Below are positions 1-9,769 of a stretch of 64,000 bases of DNA, piece by piece (the first letter of the stretch is position 1; the number at the start of each line of letters is the position of its first letter). The DNA is from Flectonema sp. DT1601 (Eukaryota > Euglenozoa > Diplonemea > Diplonemida > Diplonemidae): positions 496,001 to 560,000 of the forward strand of contig OZ025794.1 in assembly GCA_964019425.1 (NCBI GenBank), written 5' to 3'. The notes below the pieces were generated by a model. It had not been told where the DNA came from. It searched no databases and worked only from the letters and a program-made list of their open reading frames with translations. The position numbers and the translations under genes were made by a program.

Positions 1-292
1 CTACTACTGCACTGGTTCGGTTCAATGTATTGTTTTTTTTCCTGATTTGTGAGTATTTTCAAAGCAGGAGGGGAAAGGGAAAAAAAAAAAAAAAAAAGGA
101 TGCTCCTCTTTTCCCTCATGCCTCCTTTTTCTTTATTCGGTCTCTTTTACGAACGAGTTAAATATTATTAATGCAGTCGTGTAATCTCATTCGTTATCTA
201 ACAGTAAACTATAACACAGATGAGATAAAGTATTTTAAATTTCAATAAACAAGAAGCTATTATCTTTCTTAACAACTTCATTCACTCAGTAG

Positions 293-1759
293 ATGAGTGA
301 CCCGTTCCGATGGCCAAATACTCACCTTCGAGAAGGAAGAATAAATTCAAAAAGAAGACGACTTCGGAACACATGTGACATGGTTGGAGTTGATCGTTAT
401 GGTGGGTTCACAAGAGGATTTGTGAATGGTGAGATGAATTTTTTAACTGGAAAACAGAAATTGTTTGAAGGACAGCAATCAGCTGGTATTTCAATGCAAA
501 CATCAATCCATTTAAAGAGATCTGTTTCACCAGTAAATATGAAAGTCATATCCCCTGCTGCAAGACTGACTACAGTGACTGAAGCAGCAGCACCCACAGC
601 AGAGTATCATTTGGAGAAGTCATTTATCGCAACAAAGCCGACATCAATTAGTTATTCAATACCACAATCACCTAGAGAATCTAAGACTAAATGCATTTCA
701 TCAAATACTAATCGTTTACAAGAAGTAACAGACCATCAGTCTAGCTATTGGACAACGACATCGATGAGTCAGAAATCATCTCCTTTTAGTTTAGCTATTG
801 GTAGATGTGCTCCTCAATTCTTTCAAATTCCTATTGCCGGAAAAGACTCTCTCCGACCTAAACAGTTTTCTGCAAAGGAAGACGACGTCGACTACAAACC
901 AATTCAAACTGAAAAAGAAAGAGAGCCGACTACTTCAGGAATATATTGGAATAGCTTGAGGGATGTTAACAGTGTAGCAGACTATTATGATGTTGCAAAG
1001 ATGTGGGAGAAGGAAGAGCCAAAGGAAACGACTGATACGCCAGCAGGGAGAGTGAGGAAACAAGGACTATCACTAACGGTAAGCCCAAGCACAGCAAAGT
1101 TAAATGGAGGCGGGTCATCTGGTGAGGCGGATGATGGAAGCGGTTGCGTCGCATCCATGTCAAATATACAAACAGAAGTTGAAGCACGAGCTGCAGCGTT
1201 TGCTAAACTCGGTTGGCGTGACACCGCTGCGGGTGATAAAGAAGAACGACTCCGCCGTCGTCGAATTCGTGGCCATGACTTTGCCATTTCTTCTGGAAGA
1301 AGTAGCCCTTTGTTCTTTTCAAATGTTCCAAATCAAACTGACTTACAATACAATTCATGTTCTCATCATCCTTTTATAAATCTAGGCAGCCATGGCAAGG
1401 CTCAATGCTGCCAACCCCTTGGCCGAGTCACAGGAAGACAAAAGCCCATCAACAACTGCGGACTTGATGTCAACCGTCTTCTTTCAAAGTATAAAAATAA
1501 ATATCGAACGTTACCAGAATGTAATTTCGATCTGACCGTCAACAAGGAAGATGATATTGTAATGAACCCATCTTCTCTTACAATAAATATAAACAAGTCT
1601 ATTAGTGAGGTATCATGGGCAGCAGGGCCATCGATGAATATTGGAATGCATACAGGAAGACATGTTGAAACACTTGGAACTTTACAGCAGAGAACGAAAA
1701 TGAAAAAAACTGTTGCTCCTGAATTAAAGTCTTCAGGAGCTTATCAAATATCCCGATGA
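293..1759 (+). CDS. Hypothetical basic, largely disordered protein (488 aa)
   Basis: I do not recognise this protein. It is rich in Ser, Thr, Lys and Arg, with Pro/Gly-rich stretches and no membrane segment or signal peptide. The N-terminus is strongly basic (about residues 7-27) and precedes a Gly/Phe/Arg patch (GFTRGFVNGEM). A second basic block (KEERLRRRRIRGHDF, about residue 320) follows an Ala-rich helical piece. This composition suggests a scaffold or cytoskeleton-associated protein, but that is inference. The start is chosen because a pyrimidine-rich tract ends in CAG at 289, three bases before the ATG, which fits a trans-splice acceptor. The open frame ends at TGA. It is the first gene of the window and points the same way as all others. 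Confidence 0.78.
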   Translation: MSDPFRWPNTHLREGRINSKRRRLRNTCDMVGVDRYGGFTRGFVNGEMNFLTGKQKLFEGQQSAGISMQTSIHLKRSVSPVNMKVISPAARLTTVTEAAAPTAEYHLEKSFIATKPTSISYSIPQSPRESKTKCISSNTNRLQEVTDHQSSYWTTTSMSQKSSPFSLAIGRCAPQFFQIPIAGKDSLRPKQFSAKEDDVDYKPIQTEKEREPTTSGIYWNSLRDVNSVADYYDVAKMWEKEEPKETTDTPAGRVRKQGLSLTVSPSTAKLNGGGSSGEADDGSGCVASMSNIQTEVEARAAAFAKLGWRDTAAGDKEERLRRRRIRGHDFAISSGRSSPLFFSNVPNQTDLQYNSCSHHPFINLGSHGKAQCCQPLGRVTGRQKPINNCGLDVNRLLSKYKNKYRTLPECNFDLTVNKEDDIVMNPSSLTININKSISEVSWAAGPSMNIGMHTGRHVETLGTLQQRTKMKKTVAPELKSSGAYQISR

Positions 1760-1994
1760 GGGATTTCAACCATATTGACCTTATAATTAAGCCCAACTAC
1801 ACTATTATTTTATTCTGATTACTCTCATCCAAAAGGTGGGAAAACCGTTTTGTTATTTGTTAGCAGAGCAGAAGTCTGAAATTACTTTCAAGGCGGGCTG
1901 CTCGCTAACACAAAATAAATAACTACTACTTCACTATGTCACTGTGATAAACTGTTTTTTTCTCTTAATTATCAGGCTCTGAATACACAAAAAC

Positions 1995-2660
1995 ATGGCC
2001 GAAGAGGACCAAACCGAACTCCTTTACAAGGTATTGGTTGTTGGGGATGTTGGAGTGGGTAAAACAAGTCTCGTAAAACAATACGCTCATGGTATTTGGG
2101 CTCCAAATTATAAAGCAACTCTGGGAGTAGATTTCAGCTTGAAAGAGATATTTGACGTCGGTCTCAACACAACCATCAGAGTACAGCTGTGGGATATTGC
2201 TGGACAAGAACGATACAAAAACCTTACTAGAGTCTACTACAACAAAGCAGTGGCGGCTGTAGTAGTATTCGATGCCTCAAACCCAGCAAGCTTAGCCGGG
2301 GCTGTTGAATGGCTGCATGATCTTGAGCACAAAGTAGTCTTACCAGATGACACTTCTATCCCTTGCGTATTAATGGCTAACAAGATTGACTTGTCAAATG
2401 CTGTCTCAAGAACCGCCTCTGAAGCCCAACGGCTATGTGAAAAACACGGTTTTAAAAGCTACTTCGAGGTGTCGGCAAAAACAGGAAAAAATGTCGACAA
2501 AAGTATGAACTGGTTAGTTCAATATGTGTACAATCATAATCTTGCTGCTGGAACTAAAAATCCAGAAAATCAACCGAGTCTAGCTGAACGAGGGATATTA
2601 TCCACGTCGCGTGATGCCATCCCACAAAAGAATAGACGCAAAGATTCCGGCTGCTGTTAA
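1995..2660 (+). CDS. RAB32: Rab32-family small GTPase
   Basis: Membrane-traffic switch that binds and hydrolyses GTP. All G motifs are visible: P-loop GDVGVGKTS (residues 17-25), G2 Thr in KATLGVDF, WDIAGQE (66-72), NKID (129-132) and SAK near 160. The double-cysteine end (residues 220-221) is the geranylgeranylation site. Ile in the DxAGQE box (WDIAGQE rather than WDTAGQE), together with the LTRVYYNKA stretch and a VVLPDD insertion, is the hallmark of the Rab32/38 branch. Rab32 proteins act in lysosome-related organelle biogenesis and at ER-mitochondria contacts in other eukaryotes. 221 aa is normal length. A T-rich tract ending in CAG at 1975 lies 19 bases upstream of the ATG. No introns. 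Confidence 0.95.
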   Translation: MAEEDQTELLYKVLVVGDVGVGKTSLVKQYAHGIWAPNYKATLGVDFSLKEIFDVGLNTTIRVQLWDIAGQERYKNLTRVYYNKAVAAVVVFDASNPASLAGAVEWLHDLEHKVVLPDDTSIPCVLMANKIDLSNAVSRTASEAQRLCEKHGFKSYFEVSAKTGKNVDKSMNWLVQYVYNHNLAAGTKNPENQPSLAERGILSTSRDAIPQKNRRKDSGCC

Positions 2661-3274
2661 GTTTCTTCAAAAGCAACTACAGAATGTGTCGTATCTCCGC
2701 TCCTATTGTATGGACAGTAACCAGCATGCCTACTACTGCATGTAAGGCATTTCTATGCCGGAAAAAAAAACACCGACAATGAAGAAAATGAAATTAACAG
2801 TTTTCTAGGATGGTATGAAGTGTAAATCTATTTTTGTAAAAAAAACTGAGTTACTTTCTGACGGGTGTCGTTAAACTTAAGCTGGGCTTGGTATTAAAAA
2901 AAAAAAAAATTAAAAAAAAAACAAAAAAACTGTACTTATCGTTTAGTTGCGCCGCGTGTCGTGATCGTTTCCTGTTGTGAAAGCCACTCGTGTGGAGTAG
3001 GAAAGGAAGGAGGAAAAAAAAAAAAAAAATAAAGTTAGACCACAGCACACGAAAAAATCACCCATTTTCTCAGCAGGGTGAATGTTAATGGTGTGACTTA
3101 TTAGTTTATTATGTTGACAATTAGATGTAAATTAGCACGTCCATTATTTGTTTTTTTTTCTTTTTCCACAGGGAAATTATCTATAAAAAGAGAACATTTC
3201 AAATTATTTTTTTAAAATTCTTATTAAGCTCTTTGTTATAAATAAATTATTCACCCAGTTCTCCACAAGAAGAG
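2661..3274. other. Gene-free spacer between Rab32 and TMTC genes
   Basis: No coding signal. It holds A-rich homopolymer runs near 2898-2930 and 3013-3030, and a T-rich stretch ending in CAG at about 3171. Near the downstream gene a CAG at 3258 is the likely trans-splice acceptor. A 9-bp tandem of pyrimidine tracts is the only structure seen. Confidence 0.6.
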
Positions 3275-5242
3275 ATGTCCCTCTTTGTTGATATTTTTAT
3301 TGTAATCATAGCAGCTGCACTTCCGTTCCTCAGCTCTATACAAGGTGAATTCGTTCTCGATGATGACAGAGCGCTAAGAGATAACTTAGACGTTAACTGG
3401 AATACTCCCGTCATTGAATTATTTAAAAATGATTTTTGGGGAACACCTCTGCACACTAACGCAAGCCATAAGAGTTGGAGGCCTATAACGGTTTTGTCAT
3501 TTAAGCTAACCAACTGGGCTTTTGGAATGTGGACACCGGCATACCATGCAGGAAATATACTATTTCATTGTATTGCTTGTGTAACATTGCTTTGTTTTAT
3601 CAACAACCACCTCTCTGTTTATATAGGACGCACCGGGCGGTTAGTTGCTGCAATCATATTTGCTGTACATCCGGCACATGTTGAAAATGTGGCTAGCATT
3701 GTAGGCAGGGCTGATGTACTTTGTTTTATTTTTATGTATTTGGGAATTCATTTTTTTGTTGTTGGAAGGCAAATGATGTTTTTATTTTGTTATGTTCTTT
3801 CAATAATGAGTAAAGAACTTGGGATATTGACACCGATATTATGTTTGGGATATGAACTCGTCGTGAAGTATAAAATAATAAGATTATTAAAAAATAAAAT
3901 TGACAACAATCCTTTTCCACTACTAAAATCGACTTATTTAATAATTCTCTTCGCCATTGTAGTTGTCGGATCACGAGTCATTAGAGGACATCGTTCATCA
4001 CCAAAAATGTCATTCGTCGATAATCCCATAATCCTAGACAACTCTGCATCTCTTTTAACAAAATTTTATTATTACCTATTCGTCCACTCATGGTATTTCA
4101 TTACGTTAGTGTTCCCTTACTACAGTTGCTCTGATTGGGGTTTTAATGTCTTTCCTGGAAAGTCTGCTGAGACATGGCTTGCTCCTGCCTGCTCCATACT
4201 AATTACCTACGTTACGGTAATTATAATTCCTATTGTGATGTGTATAAGAAATACACATGCTGAGAGTAAAGAGTTTGCAGTCATTTGCTCATGTTTGGTT
4301 ATTGTTCCGTTTTTACCGGCATCTGGTATTATTCCTGTCGGGACTGTTTTAGCAGAAAGACTGTTGTATATTCCTAGTGTTGGTTTTGCTTTGGTTGTTG
4401 GAAAATTTTTTGAAAATTTTTTATTAAAAACTGAAACTACCACCGCAGTCATTAGCAAGAAGAAGAAATCTGAAATAACAAAAACAACAACCAGCGTGAG
4501 ATACTCAGTCGTTGGTATTCTATTTCTGGTTATATTATTACTCTCATTTAGAACATGGAACAGAAGTGACGACTGGAACACTCCGGAGAAACTATTTAAA
4601 AGTACCATCGAATCATGTCCAGCTTCTGCAAAGGCTCAATTTAGTTTGGGTGTTGTGTTCATGCAGAGGGATGATCCAAAGTCAGCACTGCCATTTTTTG
4701 AAAATAGTCTTAAGATTCATCCAACATACGCTGAGTCACTTGTAGCCCTTGGAAGAATTCAAAGAGATTATAAAGGAAATGTTTCTTTGAGTGTTTCATA
4801 CTTTCAAAGGGCGCTTGAATCTGAAAAATCTAATCCGGAGGCACATGAGCATTTAGGAATATCCATGTCGATGGCGGGACAACCAGAACAAGGAATCAAA
4901 CTGCTAGAACGCGCTATACGAATTAATAAAAACCTCCGTCTTCCTCCTTCGGGTGAGGTTTACGGTAACTACGGCACTGCTTTGGGAATGGCAAAACGAT
5001 TTGAAGATAGTGCTGCGGCATACGCGGAAGCACTTTCTAGACCTGGATCTCCGTCGCAGAAATGCTCCTGGAGAAGGAATTATGTTATTATTCTAAAGTC
5101 AATCCCAAAAGTGGATCAGAGAGTTATACTCCTCCAACTTCAACAAATGATAAATAACTGTAAGGCATTCATTGATAAGCCTGAGATTGCTGGATACATC
5201 AAATCTGCTTCTGAATTGGAAGCCAAGCTTCGATCAGCATAA
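3275..5242 (+). CDS. TMTC-type transmembrane O-mannosyltransferase with TPR tail
   Basis: Predicted GT-C fold glycosyltransferase of the ER membrane. In animals TMTC1-4 transfer mannose from dolichol-phosphate-mannose to cadherin-type domains. The N-terminal helix is followed by a lumenal loop with the family's acidic motif (FVLDDDRAL, residues 27-35), then NDFWG, SHKSWRPITVLSF, and HPAHVENVASIVGRADVL near 131-148, all strongly TMTC-like. About nine hydrophobic segments run to residue 430. The DUF1736 region (DNPIILDNSASLLTKFYYY, SDWGFN) and AERLLYIPSVG are present. From about 445 to the end there are several TPR-like repeats (AQFSLGVVFMQRDDPKSAL and similar). 655 aa is slightly shorter than animal members because the TPR array is short. 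Its substrate here is unknown, since no cadherin is seen nearby. Acceptor CAG at 3258. Confidence 0.88.
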   Translation: MSLFVDIFIVIIAAALPFLSSIQGEFVLDDDRALRDNLDVNWNTPVIELFKNDFWGTPLHTNASHKSWRPITVLSFKLTNWAFGMWTPAYHAGNILFHCIACVTLLCFINNHLSVYIGRTGRLVAAIIFAVHPAHVENVASIVGRADVLCFIFMYLGIHFFVVGRQMMFLFCYVLSIMSKELGILTPILCLGYELVVKYKIIRLLKNKIDNNPFPLLKSTYLIILFAIVVVGSRVIRGHRSSPKMSFVDNPIILDNSASLLTKFYYYLFVHSWYFITLVFPYYSCSDWGFNVFPGKSAETWLAPACSILITYVTVIIIPIVMCIRNTHAESKEFAVICSCLVIVPFLPASGIIPVGTVLAERLLYIPSVGFALVVGKFFENFLLKTETTTAVISKKKKSEITKTTTSVRYSVVGILFLVILLLSFRTWNRSDDWNTPEKLFKSTIESCPASAKAQFSLGVVFMQRDDPKSALPFFENSLKIHPTYAESLVALGRIQRDYKGNVSLSVSYFQRALESEKSNPEAHEHLGISMSMAGQPEQGIKLLERAIRINKNLRLPPSGEVYGNYGTALGMAKRFEDSAAAYAEALSRPGSPSQKCSWRRNYVIILKSIPKVDQRVILLQLQQMINNCKAFIDKPEIAGYIKSASELEAKLRSA

Positions 5243-5440
5243 ACCGATTTCTATGAACTTTACTATTCGTTGGACTTCAGTTTGACAATATTTACCATCT
5301 TATGAAGTGACAGGTTTATACACATATGGTATGATAGTGATGGTTGTGCTTTTTTTTTTTTTTTAATTAAACTGTTTTTTTTCCCCTTCTTTTTTAATAC
5401 TTTTTTCTCAAAGTCAGTTGATCTATAAAACTATTATAAT

Positions 5441-5800
5441 ATGATAACAACGAGTGGGAAACCTTCGCGAAACAAACATCGAAGTCACAGCAAAACCAGA
5501 GCAACAGCAGCAGCTAAGAGCGTGGATTCTCCAGTCAGCATTACGCCAACTGAAGAAATAAAATTTCCGAAAAGTCTCATCCATCCTAGTTTTGTGTATG
5601 AGCTTCCTCGTATAACCTCAACGACGGAGGAGAGTTTGTACCTGACTGAAAAGGTCTTTCCGTCTCTGATTCCCTCTCTTGAATGCCTTCTTGAGTTCGT
5701 TAATAACCCGAAGGAGGAGGCTCCAGTTGATTTGAATCCAATAAAATGGTTAGCTGAAGATCTCAAAAAGAGAAGCATTTCTAATAAAGTAAACAGATGA
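5441..5800 (+). CDS. Small protein with C-terminal Dpy-30/RIIa-like docking motif (119 aa)
   Basis: Residues 66-110 carry a two-helix pattern: LYLTEKVFPSLIPSL, then a spacer, then NPIKWLAEDLKK. The phrase 'V.P.L...L...NPI.WLA..L' is the signature of the Dpy-30 motif, which dimerises and docks on amphipathic helices. Such proteins occur in histone methyltransferase complexes and in flagellar radial spokes and adenylate kinases. The N-terminal 60 residues are basic and disordered (GKPSRNKHRSHSKTR). An acceptor CAG at 5416 lies 24 bases upstream of the ATG. A second docking-domain protein lies at 15.6 kb. Role, whether flagellar or chromatin, cannot be decided from sequence alone. Confidence 0.7.
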   Translation: MITTSGKPSRNKHRSHSKTRATAAAKSVDSPVSITPTEEIKFPKSLIHPSFVYELPRITSTTEESLYLTEKVFPSLIPSLECLLEFVNNPKEEAPVDLNPIKWLAEDLKKRSISNKVNR

Positions 5801-6080
5801 GCTTTTATCACATTAAGAGTTTGGTAAAAGTTATTATTATTCGACAGTCTCGTGTCATGAAGATGAATGGTTTTTTTCCAATTCATTGATGGCATTCTAA
5901 TTAGTCACAGTTACACCTTCCCTATCCCACGACCCCATTCGAACTTTAATCGATAACGTTATTGTGTTGGATTGGTTTGGTTTTTAAACTCATTTTCAAC
6001 TCCCCATCAGATGAAATTAATTCATTTTTAACATATATTTTTATTTTATTATACTAAGCAATGAGCATGACTATTAAGTG

Positions 6081-7280
6081 ATGCATTTAAATCGTGTTTT
6101 GTGCTTCAGGGTTGTTGGATATGTGACTACCCTGAGTGATGTCCGAAATGACAACGATCTCAGTAAGTTTATTCGTCAAAACATGAAAGCTGGAAAACCA
6201 AAAGGACGAACATTAACAAAAGGAATCGACAAATACTGTTCTAAAGTCTATGAAATAATTTCTAATATTGAATCAGAAAAAGGAATTAGAGGAGTTAAAA
6301 GCCTGGAAGCAGGCTTAGAGGTTTGTGCCAGAATGGGGACAACAAGGTGGAGCAATATGTTATTTCAGAAATTCACAGAGTGGGACATTCCTCCATCAAG
6401 AGCTGCTTATCTCAATGCGATCCTACCACACGCAGTCATTGGTGATGTTGAGTCAGTAAGTCGTTTAATAAAGGAGTACCTTTTAGCAAATGGAAAAGAA
6501 ACTTTGATGGACCCTGAATTTTACAATTTATTACTCCGATCTCTTTCAACTTCTGCAACACCTATCCACCACAGCCTAGAAATATTAAACAGAATGTCAA
6601 CACTCGGTATCAGTTCTGTTAATTGTTATTGTGTTGTGCTTGATCAGGTTCAAACTAAACAACAGTTGACGACCGTCGTTGGGATGATGGGAAAATTTCG
6701 TAAAATTAATTCTGACAGCACAGTGTTGACACGTTCGTTTATAAAAGCTTATTCAAATATCGGATTATCTCATAGAATAATGAAAGTAATAACAGTTTTA
6801 ATTGGTAATACCCAACCAGTACCACTGACGTATTGGCACAGGTTAATGGAAAGTTATGTTAACTGCGAAAAGCTGAATCCTTCAGATGTTGAGGAAAAGA
6901 TTATTGATGCCTGGAAAAGGATGACCGTCTCGACTTATCCAGTTCCGGCAACGTATACAATCTTGTTGAGATTTCTCCGATCACGAGTTTCTAGTCGGGA
7001 TGATAAATTTATAATAACCGCTGAAAACACTTTCAATCACGGATGCTCTCTAAACCTCCATCTCAAAGATACTGCATTGTGGGAAGGCTTACTTCTTTGT
7101 TACCTTGCTGTTTCCGATGTTCAAAAAATTGCAGCTCTTTTATCATTATGCTCCAGAGAGCTGCGTTGGTCAATGAAAAGCACAACTGTTATTGCTGTTC
7201 GTGTTAAGTATCCAGAGCTATCTCTGTTTTTTAAACAACCAAGAAAACCAAAGACTCCCAAAACAACTCAAATTGAGTAA
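6081..7280 (+). CDS. PPR-like helical-repeat protein, probably mitochondrial (399 aa)
   Basis: The sequence is made of repeated helix pairs of about 35 residues with PPR-like phrases (RAAYLNAILPHAVIGDVESV, EFYNLLLRSLS, VPATYTILLRFLRS). Pentatricopeptide-repeat proteins bind organellar RNA, and in Euglenozoa many act in mitochondrial RNA processing or the mitoribosome. The short N-terminus (MHLNRVLCFRVVGY) is basic and hydrophobic and could be a mitochondrial signal. The start is the ATG at 6081, not the in-frame GTG three bases earlier. A T-rich tract ending in AAG at about 6058 would be the acceptor. A competing CAG at about 6109 lies inside the frame; if used, translation would start at Met near 6184. 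The PPR assignment is by eye and moderately sure. Confidence 0.65.
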   Translation: MHLNRVLCFRVVGYVTTLSDVRNDNDLSKFIRQNMKAGKPKGRTLTKGIDKYCSKVYEIISNIESEKGIRGVKSLEAGLEVCARMGTTRWSNMLFQKFTEWDIPPSRAAYLNAILPHAVIGDVESVSRLIKEYLLANGKETLMDPEFYNLLLRSLSTSATPIHHSLEILNRMSTLGISSVNCYCVVLDQVQTKQQLTTVVGMMGKFRKINSDSTVLTRSFIKAYSNIGLSHRIMKVITVLIGNTQPVPLTYWHRLMESYVNCEKLNPSDVEEKIIDAWKRMTVSTYPVPATYTILLRFLRSRVSSRDDKFIITAENTFNHGCSLNLHLKDTALWEGLLLCYLAVSDVQKIAALLSLCSRELRWSMKSTTVIAVRVKYPELSLFFKQPRKPKTPKTTQIE

Positions 7281-7388
7281 TTATTTTATTACATTGTTCG
7301 GTCCTTAGAGGCAAGCACAGCCACGGTTTCCTTCCCCAGAAAAGGTAAACTAATATCACATTTATTCAACAGTTATGTCTACTCATGT

Positions 7389-9512
7389 ATGTTGAGCGGC
7401 TTAGTGTGTGTGGTTTGTGGAAGGGACGATAGGATTGGAGAGCTTCGGAGGAGCGGTTTTAAGTGTACGCCATGCATCGGTACATCTCATAAAAAGGGAA
7501 AACGATCCAAGGGGGATACAATAAAGAAGATCAATACTGATATTCCTCTGGTTGTTGGACGAGATAAATTACTGAGTCCATCAAGGAGGAAGAATGGGGG
7601 AGGAAGTGAATTGTGTTCACCTTCACCAAGGAGGAAGAATGGCGGAGGAAGTGAATTGTGTTCACCTTCACCAAGGAGGAAGAATGGCGGAGGAAGTGAA
7701 TTGTGTTCACCTTCACCATCAGCCGTAACGGATGGTTCATCTCCACAAAACATCGTCCTTCAAATGGGACTTGATGAAGTTCGTTCAAAGCGTAAGGAAC
7801 TTGAAATACGAGGTGAGACTCTGAAGGAAACCACTGCTCGTCTTTATAATCCGAAATCCCTCCCTGAAGAACCTGAAATAACAAAAAAACCAGTTGACAA
7901 CATTGAATGGAATATGAAATATTCACTTCACTCTCGCAGTCAAGTACGAACAACGTCTCGTCGAACATCTCTGTCTGCACCTCCATGTACGAGGTCAAGT
8001 GAATCTGAGAGAGTCCCCATCGTTAAATGTCGTCGTCGTGAATATGTAAGTCCCATTCCTGTGAAACCAACGCGCCAGAAACCGTTGTTGCTGATTATAA
8101 GTTTTGATTCTTTGGCTGAATACTTTTCAGAAATTGTGAGTCCGTTTCGTGATCCTGAACGGGAAATACCAGTAGTTGACACTCCTCCTCTAAAGGGACC
8201 GCATTCGTCTTTTGCTCCGGTTCCGTTTCCAGTTGGACCGGATGTAAATAATTTTAGATCTTTCTCACCCAATCAACGAGTTCAATCTGAAGAAATGTCA
8301 TTTTCACCTGAAAGGGAACGAATGAAGTTATTCAAATCAGTAAGCACTGACCAAGAAGTTTCATTGTTAAAGGGCAAACATCGACGACGATCATTATCAA
8401 GACAACGACCACACTCATCATCACGTACGAAAAGTAATGATTCTGATAAACTAGAAACTCTATCAAGATCTAGACAAGGGGGATCCTCATTTAAAATATC
8501 AACTAGTGAATCCTTATCACCTTTAGCTAACCATCACTCACCTATTCGAACTACAACAGACAATCAACTTACTCAACAACAACGTCATTTAGATACTTTA
8601 GATTCGAAACTTCAATCAATGAAATTATTAAAACCTATTCGGGATTTATTAATATCAATATCAGATCAATATGATGTACAAATAATACTCTTGAGTGGAA
8701 CTACTAAAAGTAAAGACATTCCACTACTGTTTAGTACAACGGAAATAGTTGGAAGGGAACTTGGAGGTGGGGCAAAAGGAGTTTCTATTGCGAGACTCAT
8801 TAATAGAAACTCATCGTTGAAAAGGAAAAAACATCGCAAAGATACGAATGTAGTTTTTGTTGGAAGAAAAGAAGAGCTCGGGAGTGGATACGATTTCATT
8901 GAAAAATTAGTGTCACCCGGATGTTGGCACGTCATCTCTGATGATAACATTTTGAACTTAGTTTTAAAAATTAGAAATAAAATAACATCAATTTCGGGAA
9001 ATCATTTAACACAAAACCAGTTTGCCAACATGTCGTTGAGACAACTGGCTGGATCGGAACCAATGTGGCCTGGAGTTGTATACTCCAGCGGGTATCGAAC
9101 TGTTGATGCACCAGCAGCGTTATTACCTCCTAGTTTAGAATTATCTACTTGTAGGTCACCTGTTGTAAGGAGTGTTCCATTACCAGTATTTGGATTGCCA
9201 GTGAGGTCAGAATGTAGAAGTCAGTTTCTCTCTCACAATCCTCTAAATCCATTTGATAATTTGAGTCGCGATGATGATTCAGATTCTGATGTCAGTTCTG
9301 TTTCATCAGCTGCTTCAAAGACATGTCCATTAGCATCTCGTCACCGTCGAGCTCACAGTGCTACCGGACCAAATCTAACCCGTGGTTGGTATATTACTAT
9401 TCCATATCAACGAGTAGTTTCGAAGACTTCAGCCACAGTAGATAAATCACCAATGGGATTTAATTATGTTTCTGAAGGGGCGATACCAGGTCAGATTGTT
9501 TCTCGTAATTAA
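7389..9512 (+). CDS. Hypothetical Ser/Arg-rich protein with N-terminal zinc-ribbon-like cysteines (707 aa)
   Basis: Not recognised. The N-terminus has a CxxC-x15-CxxC arrangement (C7, C10, C26, C29), likely to bind zinc. Residues 62-111 are three near-identical copies of a 15-residue unit (SPSPRRKNGGGSELC) encoded by a 45-bp tandem repeat. The middle is Ser/Arg/Pro-rich and disordered. From about residue 410 to 600 there is a compact-looking segment (PIRDLLISISDQYDVQIILLS, then GYDFIEKLVSPGCWHVISDD) with alternating hydrophobic strands, possibly a conserved domain. The acceptor CAG is at 7372. A seven-codon upstream ORF (ATG at about 7375) lies between it and the chosen start, which may dampen translation. 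No membrane segments. Confidence 0.75.
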   Translation: MLSGLVCVVCGRDDRIGELRRSGFKCTPCIGTSHKKGKRSKGDTIKKINTDIPLVVGRDKLLSPSRRKNGGGSELCSPSPRRKNGGGSELCSPSPRRKNGGGSELCSPSPSAVTDGSSPQNIVLQMGLDEVRSKRKELEIRGETLKETTARLYNPKSLPEEPEITKKPVDNIEWNMKYSLHSRSQVRTTSRRTSLSAPPCTRSSESERVPIVKCRRREYVSPIPVKPTRQKPLLLIISFDSLAEYFSEIVSPFRDPEREIPVVDTPPLKGPHSSFAPVPFPVGPDVNNFRSFSPNQRVQSEEMSFSPERERMKLFKSVSTDQEVSLLKGKHRRRSLSRQRPHSSSRTKSNDSDKLETLSRSRQGGSSFKISTSESLSPLANHHSPIRTTTDNQLTQQQRHLDTLDSKLQSMKLLKPIRDLLISISDQYDVQIILLSGTTKSKDIPLLFSTTEIVGRELGGGAKGVSIARLINRNSSLKRKKHRKDTNVVFVGRKEELGSGYDFIEKLVSPGCWHVISDDNILNLVLKIRNKITSISGNHLTQNQFANMSLRQLAGSEPMWPGVVYSSGYRTVDAPAALLPPSLELSTCRSPVVRSVPLPVFGLPVRSECRSQFLSHNPLNPFDNLSRDDDSDSDVSSVSSAASKTCPLASRHRRAHSATGPNLTRGWYITIPYQRVVSKTSATVDKSPMGFNYVSEGAIPGQIVSRN
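7575..7719 (+). repeat. 45-bp in-frame tandem repeat, three copies
   Basis: Each copy encodes SPSPRRKNGGGSELC. Copies 2 and 3 look identical and copy 1 differs by a synonymous G/C change (ggggga versus ggcgga) and a missing codon, so the expansion is recent. It is a plausible length polymorphism between strains. Confidence 0.9.
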
Positions 9513-9769
9513 GGTTTGAATTACAATACTATTATCGACAACCTTTCCACGTGACTTCTTTACAGATGTACATTTGGTGGAATGTTTATTATTTTTTAAA
9601 AAAAAACGATTGTAAACAGTGTTTTTAATTGTTATTTTTCTCTTCACAGAAGCTGTAATTAAATATTTCATCATATCGCACACCACAATAAAGAAACACT
9701 TGTTCTATTTTTATCAACACATTATTTCTCCAAAAAGTAGGAACGTCAAAACCAATATAAATATAAATT

